A stretch of 64,000 bases of DNA from Kribbella antibiotica (GCF_004349055.1 NZ_SMKX01000025.1:1-64000); one strand, 5' to 3'. Positions 52,318 to 61,729 are shown, numbered from the stretch's first letter. The notes: generated by a model not told the origin, from the sequence alone. Made by a program: numbers and translations.

Positions 52318-54115
52318 TTACGACCTCGCAGAGTCCGGCTGAAGCAGCGCCTGCAGGTGGGGGCTGTCGATGCTGAGCGTGAGAGAGCGCGCTCTGGCGT
52401 TCCCCTGTGGGTCCCCGAGGTCGGCGAGGTGGAGGTAGGCGCGGGCGAGGAGTTCGCGAAGATCGCAACGAGCGGCGAGGTCTGAGAGCGCGGTGGCCAG
52501 TGGGCGAGCTCGGTCGGAGTCGCCACGGGCCAGCGCTCCGGTGACGGCGGCATCCAGGACATAGGCGTGCACCCACTGATACCGATCAGGTTCGCGACCA
52601 GCCCGGGAGAGAGCGCGATCCAGCCAGTCTCTCGCGGCTGCATGATCACCGCGTGCGGTGTGGAGCAGTGCGAGGCCGCGGCCCGCCATCCCTTCCCAGC
52701 AAGGGTCGTTGAGCTGGCATCCCAGCGCCCAGGCTTCCTCGAATCCGCTGGTGGCTTCGTCGAGATCCCCGGCGTACAGGTCGAGCTCGGCGGCCAGAGC
52801 CTGCGGCCAGAGCCTGCGGCCAAGGCAGGAAAGCGATCCAGCGCTCACGCCGGACCAAATCCAAAGCACCCCGTACGGCGACAGCCGCGTCGGCGTACTC
52901 GGCCCGCAACAGGTGTGCGCGCCCGACGAGTGACCAGGACCAGGCTTGTTGCCGCGGATCACCGCAGCGCGCAGCGAGCTCGACGGATTCGCCGAGTTGC
53001 GCGAAGGCGGCCGGGTAGTCGCCGCGGTCGGAGGAGTTCATCCCACGAACGCCGAGGACGGCAGCGCGTTCCTCGTCGGTCTCGGCGGCTTGCTGGGCGC
53101 GATCGAGCCAGCCGTCGGCGGTCCGGCGGCGACCGGCCTGGACCTCGATGAAGCCGAGTTCGCGGAGCGCGAGAACGGCAGTGGAGCGCTCTCCGGCCTG
53201 CTCTGCCACGAGAAGCGCTTCGTGCAGGACGATCGCGCCTTCCTCATCGTGACCGCGGATGGCGTGCACCAGTGCACCGCCGAGCGCCGCAAGCGCGCGG
53301 GCTTCGAGCGTTTTGTCGCGGCACTGCACCGCCAGGGTTGCGGCTTGGCGCAGGCACTGGAGACCGGCGTCGACCGCGCCCGCGCCGATCGCAGCCCGCC
53401 CAGCTTGAAGCTGGCTCACGGCAGCGGCCCGCCCGCTGAGCGCCGGGCTCGGAAGAGATTTGAGCGTCGCAGCTTCGTACAACGACGAGGTGACGTCGAT
53501 GCCCAGCTCCCGCTGGAACAGGTCCACGCACTGCTCGATCTGCCGCAACGCCGTGATCCGGTCGCCGGACGTGGCGAGAGCGCGGATCAGGAGCTCGTGA
53601 TTGCCTTGCTCGTGCGGATTGATGCTGACAGCCTTGGTAGCAAAGGGAATCGCCTCCTTGGCCTGGCCGGACGCGAGCCGGGAGATCGCTCTCTGGCGTA
53701 GCTGCGCCTCGATCTCACTCGCCACCCGGCGCCGCTCAAGCAGCAACCAGGACTCGAACTCCGGGCAGCCATCCAGCTCGATCCCCTCAAGTAGTTCACC
53801 GGCGTTCAGCAGCTCGTCCTCAGCCTGCAACCGAAGAACGTCGACGCTGATGGAAGCACCGAGAGCGCTGCCCACCGGATCACCGGTGAGGAGACCCGGT
53901 ACGCCGATCGCCCGCCGCAGCTCGGCCAGCGACCAGCGCAGTGCGCCGAGTGGGTCATCGGCGTCGGCGAAGAACAGCTCGGACAACCGCCGTCGGCTGG
54001 GCGGCCGCTCGGCCAGCAACAGATAGCCGAGCAGTCCCCAAGCCTTCCGTCCCCGAGGCTGCCGAGTCACCGGCTCCAACCTCGGTGGACCGAGCAACCG
54101 GATCCCCACCACCAC
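52318..54115 (-). pseudogene. SARP/BTAD-TPR transcriptional regulator, frame broken by a 13-bp tandem duplication
   Basis: The frame from 54115 gives an N-terminal winged helix (IRLLGPPRLEPV, then GRKAWGLLGYLLLAE), a bacterial transcriptional activation (BTAD) domain to about residue 240 and TPR-like helices. It leaves the homologous frame after FLPWPQALAA and ends at 52646. The C-terminal TPR part (ELDLYAGDLDEATSGFEEA onward) continues in another frame to the stop at 52318. The shift coincides exactly with a 13-bp tandem duplication at 52792-52817. Removing one unit gives a continuous frame of 595 codons, stop included. SARPs activate secondary-metabolite or stress genes. The present allele makes a 489-residue form with an altered tail, or is inactive. 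Confidence 0.85.
52792..52821. repeat. 13-bp tandem duplication causing the SARP frameshift
   Basis: GGCCAGAGCCTGC is present twice in tandem (52792-52804, 52805-52817), followed by GGCC as a partial third copy. Thirteen bases change the reading frame of the minus-strand regulator gene. Confidence 0.95.
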
Positions 54116-54153
54116 AGATCTCGCCCCCTCGCTGAGACCTACAGTCTGGCCTC

Positions 54154-54969
54154 TCAGCGCCGAGTTGCCACCACCTCGAGGTATTCGGCTCGCGCCGCGA
54201 CCGTGCCGTCGGTCGCGTAGTCGAAGGCTCGCGGTACGTCGGCCAGGTCAGCCGCGAACCGGTGCTGGTCCTCGCCGTCGAGCGTGCCGGACAACCGAGT
54301 AATCGGGCCGTAGTTGTCGACGAACCACTGAGCGAAATGCTCCGGCGAGTGGTACCGGAAGACGAACTCCCGCTTGGTGATCGCGGTGAACTCGACCCGG
54401 TCGCCGAACAGCTCGTACAGGTGCTGTTCGGTGCCCCACAAGGTGGGGGACTGGACACCGGCCGGCGGCGGCGCCCACTTCGTCACGGTCTTGAAGAGCT
54501 GGCCGACCATCCCGGTGGGAGTCCAGCTGGAGAGCGCGATCCTGCCGCCCGGCTTGGTGACCCGGAGGAGTTCGTCCGCGGCCTGCTGGTGATTCGGCGC
54601 GAACATCACGCCGACCGTGCTCAGCACCACGTCGTACGACGCGTCCGGCAGCGGAAGGTTTTCGGCGTCACCCTCGATGAATGTCACCGGCAGGTGTTCG
54701 GCGGCGGCGCGGTCGCGGCCCTGCGCCAGCAGGTTGACCGCGTAGTCGACACCGGTCGCCTCCGCGAACCGCCGTGCGGCCGCCAGTGCCGCATTGCCTT
54801 GCCCGCAAGCAACATCGAGAACGCGCTCTCCGGCGCGGAGATCGGCGGCCTCGGCCAGCAGTTCCGCGATGATCTGCAACGTGTTGCCGACCCGCGGATA
54901 GTCGCCGGTCTCCCACCCGGCTCGCTGGTTCTTCTTGATCGCCTCGTAGTCGATCGCCGTACTGGTCAT
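54154..54969 (-). CDS. Class I SAM-dependent methyltransferase
   Basis: A 271-residue methyltransferase of the UbiE/Methyltransf_11 type has motif I VLDVACGQGNA (50-60), an acidic cofactor contact in FIEGDAENLPLPDASYD and VGVMFAPNHQQAADE. The ATG at 54969 has GGGGGAA about 6 nt upstream; an in-frame start at 55002 would add 11 residues. It lies 38 bp upstream of the SARP regulator on the same strand and probably forms an operon with it. The methyl acceptor is unknown. Confidence 0.88.
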   Translation of the reverse strand: MTSTAIDYEAIKKNQRAGWETGDYPRVGNTLQIIAELLAEAADLRAGERVLDVACGQGNAALAAARRFAEATGVDYAVNLLAQGRDRAAAEHLPVTFIEGDAENLPLPDASYDVVLSTVGVMFAPNHQQAADELLRVTKPGGRIALSSWTPTGMVGQLFKTVTKWAPPPAGVQSPTLWGTEQHLYELFGDRVEFTAITKREFVFRYHSPEHFAQWFVDNYGPITRLSGTLDGEDQHRFAADLADVPRAFDYATDGTVAARAEYLEVVATRR

Positions 54970-55153
54970 GCGAGTTCCCCCAAAGTTGCCGGATGTGGCC
55001 ACGGCGGTGGCCGTCGTACCGAGGAAATCCGGTCACCGTGTGACGCGGCGTGTGATGGCCACGGTGTGATCGCTCGTTCACGCCGTCACGGACAGCGAAA
55101 CATCGTTGTCAGAGGTTGGTATATCGACTGACCTGTGGGTTTGGCCTCGGTTT

Positions 55154-55202
55154 TGCAACGTGGCAACGAAGTCTTGCCAACGTTGTCATCGCTACTTATA
55201 GT
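55154..55202 (+). promoter_or_regulatory. Promoter and operator of the ABC operon
   Basis: TTGCCA (55174-55179) and TATAGT (55197-55202) are spaced by 17 bp. Overlapping the -35 is an inverted repeat: TGCAACGTGGCAA (55154-55166) against TTGCCAACGTTGT (55174-55186), symmetric apart from one inserted T. It resembles sites of LacI- or ROK-type sugar repressors, but the regulator is not evident in the window. Confidence 0.65.
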
Positions 55203-55265
55203 CCGTGACACCTCTCGGTCGGTGATGCCGTGGTCAACGCAACGGAAACGGAGGTGACTTTCGTC

Positions 55266-57110
55266 ATGGACGCAGAGTTCCCTGAGAACGGACACCCGCA
55301 GTTCGAAAACGTAGCCGAGGTAGTTCGCTACCAACTGAGCCGCCGAAGTCTGGTCGGCGGCGGCGCCGCCGCCGCGCTGACCGGAGTACTGGCCGCCTGC
55401 TCCGGCGGTGGCTCGTACTCCGACAAGCCCGCCAACGACAAACCCGTTGCGACCAAGTCGGTCCAGATCGGCAAGGCCAACATCCCGGTGCCTCGGGATC
55501 AGACGATCATCGTCGGTCAGACCGAGTTCACGGTCTTCGACAGCTTCAACAACATGATCCCGAACGGCGCGCCGGGCAGCGGCGGCTACGAGATGTGTCG
55601 CGAGGCGATGTTCTATCTCAGCTTCGCCACCGGCAAGCTGACACCGTGGCTGGCCACCGGCTACAAGTACAACGCCGGCAACACCGAGCTGGCGATCACC
55701 TTCGATCCGGCGGCCAAGTGGAGCGACGGCAAGCCGCTCACCGCGAACGACTTCAAGTTCACCGTGATGCTGCTGCGCGACCGCCCGGAGCTGTTCGGTG
55801 GTGGCGGCGAGCTGAAGGAGTTCGTCAAGGAGATCGAGATCCCGGACGCGCAGACTGCGGTGATCAAGCTGACCAAGGCGACGCCGCGGTTCCACTACAA
55901 CTTCATCTCCGCGATCTACGCCGGGTTCGACATCATGCCCGAGCACATCTGGAAGTCGCAGGACCCGACGAAGTTCAAGAACAATCCGCCGGTCAAGAGC
56001 GGCCCGTACAAGCTCAAGCAGGCCATCCGGAACCAGAAGATGTTCGTCTGGGAGAAGGATCCGAACTACTGGAACAAGGCCAAACTCGACGTCGGGCCCC
56101 AGTACGTCGTCTACCAGAGCACGTCGAAACAGGCCGACCAGGCGGCTCTCGCGTTCGAGCGGGCCGAGTTCGACGTCGGCTCGATCGACGAGCAGCACGC
56201 CAAGCAGCTGCGCAACACCGGCTATCCGAACCTGGTCACCACGCAGTTCAACGACCCGAACCCGCGGGTGCTGTGGCTGAACTGCGACCCGTCGCGTGGG
56301 GTGATCTCCGAGCCGAAGATGCGCTGGGCGATCAACTACTGCCTGGACCGGGAGAAGATCGGCAAGTCGATCTGGCCGGTCGAGGTGCCACCGGCGATCT
56401 ACCCGTGGGCCGACTACCCGACCAACGAGAAGTGGAAGAACGACGAGCTCGCGAACAAGTACAAGTTCGAGTTCAACCCGCAGAAGGCGGCCGCGCTCCT
56501 CGACGAGATCTGCCCGAAGAACCCCGCCGGCAAGCGGATGTACAAGGGTAAGGAGATCAACCTCGAGATCATCACCGCCTCACCCGTCGACGGTGGTGAG
56601 TACGCGATCGCCAACGTGCTCAAGACCGAGCTGGCGAAGGTCGGCGTACCGGCCACCCTGCGGGCGCTGTCCGGCAGCGTGCACGGTGAGAAGTTCGAGC
56701 GCGGTGAGTACGACATCGACTCCAACTGGGCCGGGATCGCGTTCGATCCCGCGCAGCTGTACGCCGACTGGGAGAGCACCAGGGCGCAGCCGATCGGCAA
56801 GAACGCCGCAGGCAAGAACAAGATGCGCTACCGGAACCCGAAGTTCGACGAACTGTCGCGCAAGCTCGCCGCGATGGACCCGGCCGCGCCGGAGGCGAAG
56901 CCGCTGCTCGACCAGGCACTGGAGATCTACTTCCAGGACCTCCCGCTGCTTCCGGTGATCCAGACCGGCTATCCGTCGTACTTCAACACAGCCTTCTGGA
57001 CCGGCTGGCCGACCGACGACGACCTCTTCGAGGTGCCGCTGAACTGGTGGCAGCACTTCATGTTCATCCTCGCCAAGATCAAGCCCACTGGCCAGAAGGG
57101 CCCGGCGTGA
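55266..57110 (+). CDS. Extracellular solute-binding lipoprotein, SBP family 5
   Basis: A 614-residue DppA/OppA-type binding protein has a Tat-like lipoprotein signal: R26 and R27 in LSRRSLVGGG and lipobox LAAC with Cys45. The mature protein shows SBP_bac_5 features: WSDGKPLTANDFKFT, VKSGPYKL, MRWAINYCLDREKIG, and a C-terminal YFQDLPLLPVIQ. Family 5 proteins bind oligopeptides, nickel or, in many actinobacteria and Thermotogales, oligosaccharides. I chose the ATG at 55266 behind GGAGG (55250); a GTG at 55230 is possible. It leads a five-gene transporter operon, overlapping the permease start by 4 bp. Confidence 0.88.
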   Translation: MDAEFPENGHPQFENVAEVVRYQLSRRSLVGGGAAAALTGVLAACSGGGSYSDKPANDKPVATKSVQIGKANIPVPRDQTIIVGQTEFTVFDSFNNMIPNGAPGSGGYEMCREAMFYLSFATGKLTPWLATGYKYNAGNTELAITFDPAAKWSDGKPLTANDFKFTVMLLRDRPELFGGGGELKEFVKEIEIPDAQTAVIKLTKATPRFHYNFISAIYAGFDIMPEHIWKSQDPTKFKNNPPVKSGPYKLKQAIRNQKMFVWEKDPNYWNKAKLDVGPQYVVYQSTSKQADQAALAFERAEFDVGSIDEQHAKQLRNTGYPNLVTTQFNDPNPRVLWLNCDPSRGVISEPKMRWAINYCLDREKIGKSIWPVEVPPAIYPWADYPTNEKWKNDELANKYKFEFNPQKAAALLDEICPKNPAGKRMYKGKEINLEIITASPVDGGEYAIANVLKTELAKVGVPATLRALSGSVHGEKFERGEYDIDSNWAGIAFDPAQLYADWESTRAQPIGKNAAGKNKMRYRNPKFDELSRKLAAMDPAAPEAKPLLDQALEIYFQDLPLLPVIQTGYPSYFNTAFWTGWPTDDDLFEVPLNWWQHFMFILAKIKPTGQKGPA

Positions 57111-58201
57111 CGGCTGAAGCGCCGCCGGAGGAAGCTGCCGACAGGACCCAGGACTCCGCACCCTCGCCGGGGGTGCGGGCCTGGATGGCGCGGCATCCGC
57201 TCGCGGCGTACGCCGTCCGCCGGTTCGGGCTTTATCTGGTGGAGTTGTGGGGAGCGCTCACCATCGCGTTCTTCTTCTTCCGGCTGATGCCCGGTGACCC
57301 GATCCAGACGCTGATCCAGAGCCTGCAGCAGAACTACATCTACAACGCGCAGGCCTCGGCCGAGATCATCGCCCGGTACCGCTCCGAGTTCGGGCTCGAC
57401 GGCAACATCTTCTCGCAGTACCTGAAATACATGGAGAAGCTGATCCTGCACGGCGATCTGGGGCCGTCGCTGATCAGTTACCCGACTCCGGCCCAGGACG
57501 TGATCCTGAGAGCGTTGCCGTGGACCATCGGTCTGCTCGGAATCGCGGCTGTCCTGTCCTGGATCTTCGGTCTGGCACTTGGTGCGGTCGCGGGCTGGCG
57601 GCGCGGCAAGCTGGGCTCCCGGATCCTGACGAACCTGTCGATCGCGCTCTCGCACGTTCCCTTCTTCTTCGTCGCGCTGATCCTGGTCTACGTCTTCGCG
57701 TACACGCTGGGCTGGCTACCGGCCCGCTCGGCGTACGACTCCAACATCAGTCCAGGCTTCGATCTCGCGTTCATCGGCAGTCTGCTGAAGTACGGGTTGC
57801 TGCCAGGACTCTCGATCGTGCTGATCGGAACGTTCGGCTGGATCCTGTCCACGCGGATGCTGATGGTTCCCGTTCTCGGTGAGGACTACCTCGTGTACGC
57901 CGAAGCCAAGGGCCTCAAGCCGTGGCGGATCCTGACCCGGTACGCCCTGCGCAACTGCTACCTGCCGCAGGTCACCGCGTTCGGTATCTCGCTCGGCTTC
58001 ATCTTCAACGGCAACGTCCTGGTCGAGCAGCTCTTCAACTACCCAGGCCTCGGTACGACGCTCGTCACCGCGATCCAGCAGTTGGACTTCAACACGATTC
58101 TCGGCGTCACGGATATCGCGATCTTCTCGGTGCTGACCGCGGTCCTGCTGCTCGATCTTGTCCTGCCGCTGCTCGATCCGCGCGTGAAGTATTGGAAGTG
58201 A
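57107..58201 (+). CDS. ABC transporter permease (DppB type)
   Basis: A 364-residue membrane protein has about six transmembrane helices, an N-terminal hydrophilic extension of about 40 residues, and the DppB pattern RFGLYLVELWGALTIAFFFF, then RLMPGDP. The cytoplasmic EAA-like loop is DYLVYAEAKGLKPWRILTRY. The GTG start overlaps the binding-protein stop and its own stop overlaps the second permease start as TGATG. It pairs with that second permease to form the channel. Confidence 0.92.
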   Translation: MTAEAPPEEAADRTQDSAPSPGVRAWMARHPLAAYAVRRFGLYLVELWGALTIAFFFFRLMPGDPIQTLIQSLQQNYIYNAQASAEIIARYRSEFGLDGNIFSQYLKYMEKLILHGDLGPSLISYPTPAQDVILRALPWTIGLLGIAAVLSWIFGLALGAVAGWRRGKLGSRILTNLSIALSHVPFFFVALILVYVFAYTLGWLPARSAYDSNISPGFDLAFIGSLLKYGLLPGLSIVLIGTFGWILSTRMLMVPVLGEDYLVYAEAKGLKPWRILTRYALRNCYLPQVTAFGISLGFIFNGNVLVEQLFNYPGLGTTLVTAIQQLDFNTILGVTDIAIFSVLTAVLLLDLVLPLLDPRVKYWK

Positions 58202-59082
58202 TGCCGATGCGAATCCTGACAGCTGTCCTACGAACAATCCGGAACAGCCCGCGGTTGGCGATCGGGCTGGCGATCCTGCTCGTGATGGTGCTGATCGCGG
58301 TGCTGAGTCCGCTGATCGTGAAGGGGATCGGCGGATCGACCGATCCGCTGGAGCTGGCGGCGTACGAGCGGTGGTTGGTGCCCGGCCCGGGGCACCTGCT
58401 CGGCACGGACCAGTTCGGGCGCGACGTGCTGGCGATGGTGGTGAGCGCGCTCTCGGTCTCGCTGCAGATCGGCGCGATCGCGGGAGTGATCTCGACGGTG
58501 GTCGGTGTGGTCGTGGCCTTCGTGGCCGGCTACAAGGGCGGCTGGATCGACGGGATCCTGTCGACGTTCACCGGGATCCTGCTGGTGATCCCGACGTTCC
58601 CGTTGCTGATCGCGCTCTCGGCGTACGCGAAGAACGTGAGCCTGTTCCAGGTCGGCGTGATGATCTCGATCTTCTCCTGGCCGTTCGCGGCCAAGACGAT
58701 CCGGTCCCAGGTGCTCAGCCTGCGGTCCCGCCCGTACGTCGATCTGGCCCGCGTCACCAAGGCGCGTGACCTGGAGATCATTACGACCGAGCTCCTGCCG
58801 AACCTGCTGCCGTTCATCGGGGTCGGATTCGCCTCGTCGGCGCTCGGCGCGATCTTCGGTTTGGTCGGGCTCGAGGTGATCGGGCTCGGTCCCGGTGGCG
58901 TGATCGACCTCGGGCAGATCATCTTCACCGCGATCAGCACCGGCGCGCTGACCCTGGGCGCCTGGCCGATGTTCGTCGTACCGATTGCGTTGCTGACCTT
59001 GTTGTTCGCCGCGCTGAACATGGTGAACATCGGCCTCGAAGAGGTCTACAATCCGCGGCTGAGGGGAGTGGCCGGTGAGTGA
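58201..59082 (+). CDS. ABC transporter permease (DppC type)
   Basis: A 293-residue permease with five or six helices has the DppC hallmarks GHLLGTDQFGRDVLAMVVSA and the EAA-like loop YVDLARVTKARDLEIITTE. Its 3' end overlaps the ATPase gene by 8 bp. It forms the heterodimeric channel with the DppB-type subunit. Confidence 0.92.
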   Translation: MPMRILTAVLRTIRNSPRLAIGLAILLVMVLIAVLSPLIVKGIGGSTDPLELAAYERWLVPGPGHLLGTDQFGRDVLAMVVSALSVSLQIGAIAGVISTVVGVVVAFVAGYKGGWIDGILSTFTGILLVIPTFPLLIALSAYAKNVSLFQVGVMISIFSWPFAAKTIRSQVLSLRSRPYVDLARVTKARDLEIITTELLPNLLPFIGVGFASSALGAIFGLVGLEVIGLGPGGVIDLGQIIFTAISTGALTLGAWPMFVVPIALLTLLFAALNMVNIGLEEVYNPRLRGVAGE

Positions 59083-59935
59083 ATCGGTGAAGGAATCCGC
59101 CAAACACAAGGGGACTTCGGCCGACTCCGATTCGGTGCTGGAGATCAAGGGGCTGGACGTCACCTACTCGACCAGCCGTGGCGACGTACAGGCTGTTCGT
59201 GGTCTGGATCTCGCCGTCCGCCGGGGCGAGATCCTGGGGATCGCGGGGGAGTCGGGCAGCGGGAAAAGCACGCTCGCCGTGGCGCTGCTGCGGCTGCTCA
59301 AACCGCCCGGCAAGGTGACTGCCGGCTCGGTGATGTTCCACCCGGCCGGGCGGTCGCCGGTCGATCTGCTGAAGGTGAACGGCGAAGAGCTCCGGGTCTT
59401 GCGATGGAGCGCTCTCTCGTATCTCCCACAGGGATCCATGAGCTCGCTGAACCCGGTGATGCGGGTGCAGGATCAGTTCAAGGACGTGATCCTGGAGCAC
59501 GCGCCGGCGCGCAAGGACTCGCTCGGTGAACTGATTCCGCGGTTGCTCAGCCAGGTTGGCCTGGAGCCGCGGGTCGGCCGGATGTACCCGCACGAGTTGT
59601 CTGGCGGAATGAAGCAGCGGGTGCTGATGGCGATCGCGGTCGCGCTCGAACCTGACCTGGTGATCGCGGACGAGCCGACGACCGCGCTCGACGTGACGAT
59701 CCAGCGGGTGATCCTGCAGTCGCTGGCCGATCTGCGCACCGATTTCGGTGTCACGCTGATGGTCATCTCGCACGATATGGGCGTGCATGCGCAACTCGTC
59801 GACCGAGTCGCGGTGATGTACGAAGGCCGGTTGGTCGAGGTGGGCGACGTACGGCAGGTGTTCAAGGATCCGCAGGATCCCTATACCCAGCAGCTGATCG
59901 AATCGATCCCGCGGGTCGGAAGGAGATCATCGTGA
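59075..59935 (+). CDS. ABC transporter ATP-binding protein (DppD type)
   Basis: A 286-residue ATPase has Walker A GESGSGKST, Q-loop LPQGSMSSLNP, signature ELSGGMKQRVLMA and Walker B LVIADEPTTALD. The C-terminal oligopeptide-type region (QDPYTQQLIESIP) is present. The GTG start overlaps the permease gene. It powers the transporter with the DppF-type partner encoded next. Confidence 0.93.
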   Translation: MSESVKESAKHKGTSADSDSVLEIKGLDVTYSTSRGDVQAVRGLDLAVRRGEILGIAGESGSGKSTLAVALLRLLKPPGKVTAGSVMFHPAGRSPVDLLKVNGEELRVLRWSALSYLPQGSMSSLNPVMRVQDQFKDVILEHAPARKDSLGELIPRLLSQVGLEPRVGRMYPHELSGGMKQRVLMAIAVALEPDLVIADEPTTALDVTIQRVILQSLADLRTDFGVTLMVISHDMGVHAQLVDRVAVMYEGRLVEVGDVRQVFKDPQDPYTQQLIESIPRVGRRSS

Positions 59936-60813
59936 AGTCCGAACTGGAACTTAGGGGCGTGCAGCAACGATTCCACGCCCGTGGGGTCGCCTCCGGGTAC
60001 ATCACCGCCGTCGACGACGTGAGCTTCACCCTCGCCGCCAAGCCGCCGCAGGTCGTCAGCCTGGTCGGCCAAAGTGGCAGCGGGAAGAGCACGATCGCGC
60101 GCAATGTGCTCGGGTTGCAGAAGCCGACCGCAGGGAGCGTTCTCTATGGTGGCAAGGACATCTTCAAGCTGAGTCGAGCCGAGTACGACGCGTATCGGCG
60201 CGATGTGCAGCCCGTGTTCCAGGACCCGTACGCGATCTTCAATCCGTTCTACCGGGTGGATCGCGTGCTCTGGAAGGCGCTGAAGAAGTTCGGGCTGACC
60301 AAGAGTCGCTCGAAGGGTCTCGAGCTGATCGAGGAGTCGCTGCGAGCAGTGCGGCTGGAGCCGGAGAACGTTCTCGGGCGATACCCGCATCAGCTGTCGG
60401 GTGGTCAGCGGCAACGCATCATGCTGGCGCGCGTGCACATGCTGCGGCCGTCGTTCATCATCGCCGATGAACCGGTCTCGATGCTGGATGCTCAGGTGCG
60501 CAAGCACTTTCTGGACATCCTGCTCGACTTCCAGCGTGAGCACGCGATGACGACTCTCTTCATCACGCATGATCTGTCCACCGTGTATTACCTCGGTGGC
60601 GAGGTCATGGTGATCAACAAGGGGCAGATCGTGGAGCGCGGTCCTGTGTCGACGGTTATGCATGAGCCGTCCCATCCGTACACGAAGCTCCTGCTCGACT
60701 CGATTCCGCAGCCTGATCCGGATGCGCGTTGGACCAGTCGGATCAGTGTCGATGAGCTTGAAGAGCGTGCTGATGCCAAGGCTGCTCCGGCGCCGGAGGC
60801 TCCTATTCTCTGA
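59932..60813 (+). CDS. ABC transporter ATP-binding protein (DppF type)
   Basis: A 293-residue ATPase has Walker A GQSGSGKST, signature QLSGGQRQRIMLAR, Walker B FIIADEPVSMLD and the terminal HPYTKLLLDSIPQPDP motif of oligopeptide/oligosaccharide ATPases. The GTG overlaps the DppD stop. It is the last gene of the operon. The 916 bp that follow carry repeats but no gene I can support. Confidence 0.93.
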   Translation: MKSELELRGVQQRFHARGVASGYITAVDDVSFTLAAKPPQVVSLVGQSGSGKSTIARNVLGLQKPTAGSVLYGGKDIFKLSRAEYDAYRRDVQPVFQDPYAIFNPFYRVDRVLWKALKKFGLTKSRSKGLELIEESLRAVRLEPENVLGRYPHQLSGGQRQRIMLARVHMLRPSFIIADEPVSMLDAQVRKHFLDILLDFQREHAMTTLFITHDLSTVYYLGGEVMVINKGQIVERGPVSTVMHEPSHPYTKLLLDSIPQPDPDARWTSRISVDELEERADAKAAPAPEAPIL

Positions 60814-60840
60814 ATCCTTGTTCGAAGTCTCAGCTACCTC

Positions 60841-61636
60841 GCCGCTCCGGACAAGCCGGGCACGTCGCTTGTGGCTGGTCGCCGCGGCGGCCGCGTTACA
60901 GAAAGAGCTTGGCTGGGCCCGGCACGGGGTTGAGGTACTGGCGAGGTCGGCGATCGCGTTCCCGCCGCTTGAGGTGCTCGCTATGGTTGCGGCCGGTAGC
61001 GGGGAAGCCTGGAAAGTGACCCTTGCTGGTGGTGAAAAGCGCTGGCAAGGAGGCCGGGGGTACTGCCGTGCCCGGCTGACCCTGGCTGCCGCGCTGGTGG
61101 CCCTTTTCGTCGCGGCGCTGTCCACTGGTCGGGGGTTCGTGGGCTGGGTGGTGGGCGTGAACAAGTAATTACCTGTCCCGGCCCACCACTTCTTGTTCAA
61201 GCCCCCGGCTGTTGGCCCGGCTGGCCGCGTCGGCGCTCGCTACGCGTGAGTTTTTCGGCGTATGGACCCGAAAAATCCCCGCGTAGCGCGAAACGGCAGG
61301 CGGATCCGCCAGTGGAACTCCCCAGTGCCCGATTCGTCAGGTATCCGGGCGGGCTGGGGAGCGAAACTGACCTGGAATGATAGGTAAAGCTCCCCAGCCC
61401 CACCGACCAGCCCGCCTGGAGAGCTGGGTGGAACGTTTTGTGCAAATGGCGACATGAAGTTTCCACACTGGCGCCGCTTTTCCACCTCAGCCATAGCGGG
61501 CACCTCAAGCAGCGGGCACGCGATCGCCGACCTCGCCAGTACCTCAACCACGCGCCGGGCTCAGCCAAGCTCTTTATGTAACGCGGCCGCCGCGGCGAGC
61601 AACCCCAGGCAACGTGTCCGGCTTGTCCGGTGCGGC
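60841..61636. repeat. 146-bp inverted repeat pair in a 916-bp gene-free region
   Basis: Bases 60841-60986 and the reverse complement of 61491-61636 align without gaps and differ at about 14 of 146 positions (hand count). A central block reading GCCGCGGCGGCCGCGTTACA is identical in both. Beyond the inner ends, similarity continues patchily with indels. The spacer is about 500 bp. The left arm can be read as an open peptide (LVAAAAALQKELGWARHGVE), but the right arm has a stop in that frame. This looks like two diverged copies of a non-coding or degenerate repeat. No transposase is visible. Confidence 0.8.
61351..61400. other. Stem-loop with 12-bp perfect arms inside the repeat spacer
   Basis: GGGCTGGGGAGC (61351-61362) and GCTCCCCAGCCC (61389-61400) pair perfectly around a 26-nt loop. 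It lies in the gene-free region between the ABC operon and the phospholipase gene and may act as a terminator or an RNA structure. Confidence 0.6.
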
Positions 61637-61729
61637 GAGCAACCACACACCCGCCATACCGGACCATCCGCCGCAGCCAACGTCCGAAGAGCCGGACCCG
61701 GACGTCAGAAACTGCGGCGGTCGCTGGGA

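Noticed and set aside
60662..61168. Frame through the left repeat arm as a possible gene
   Set aside because: Its start is inside the DppF-type ATPase gene, the homologous right arm has an in-frame stop, and the peptide has no recognised domain, so I treat the region as repeat DNA.
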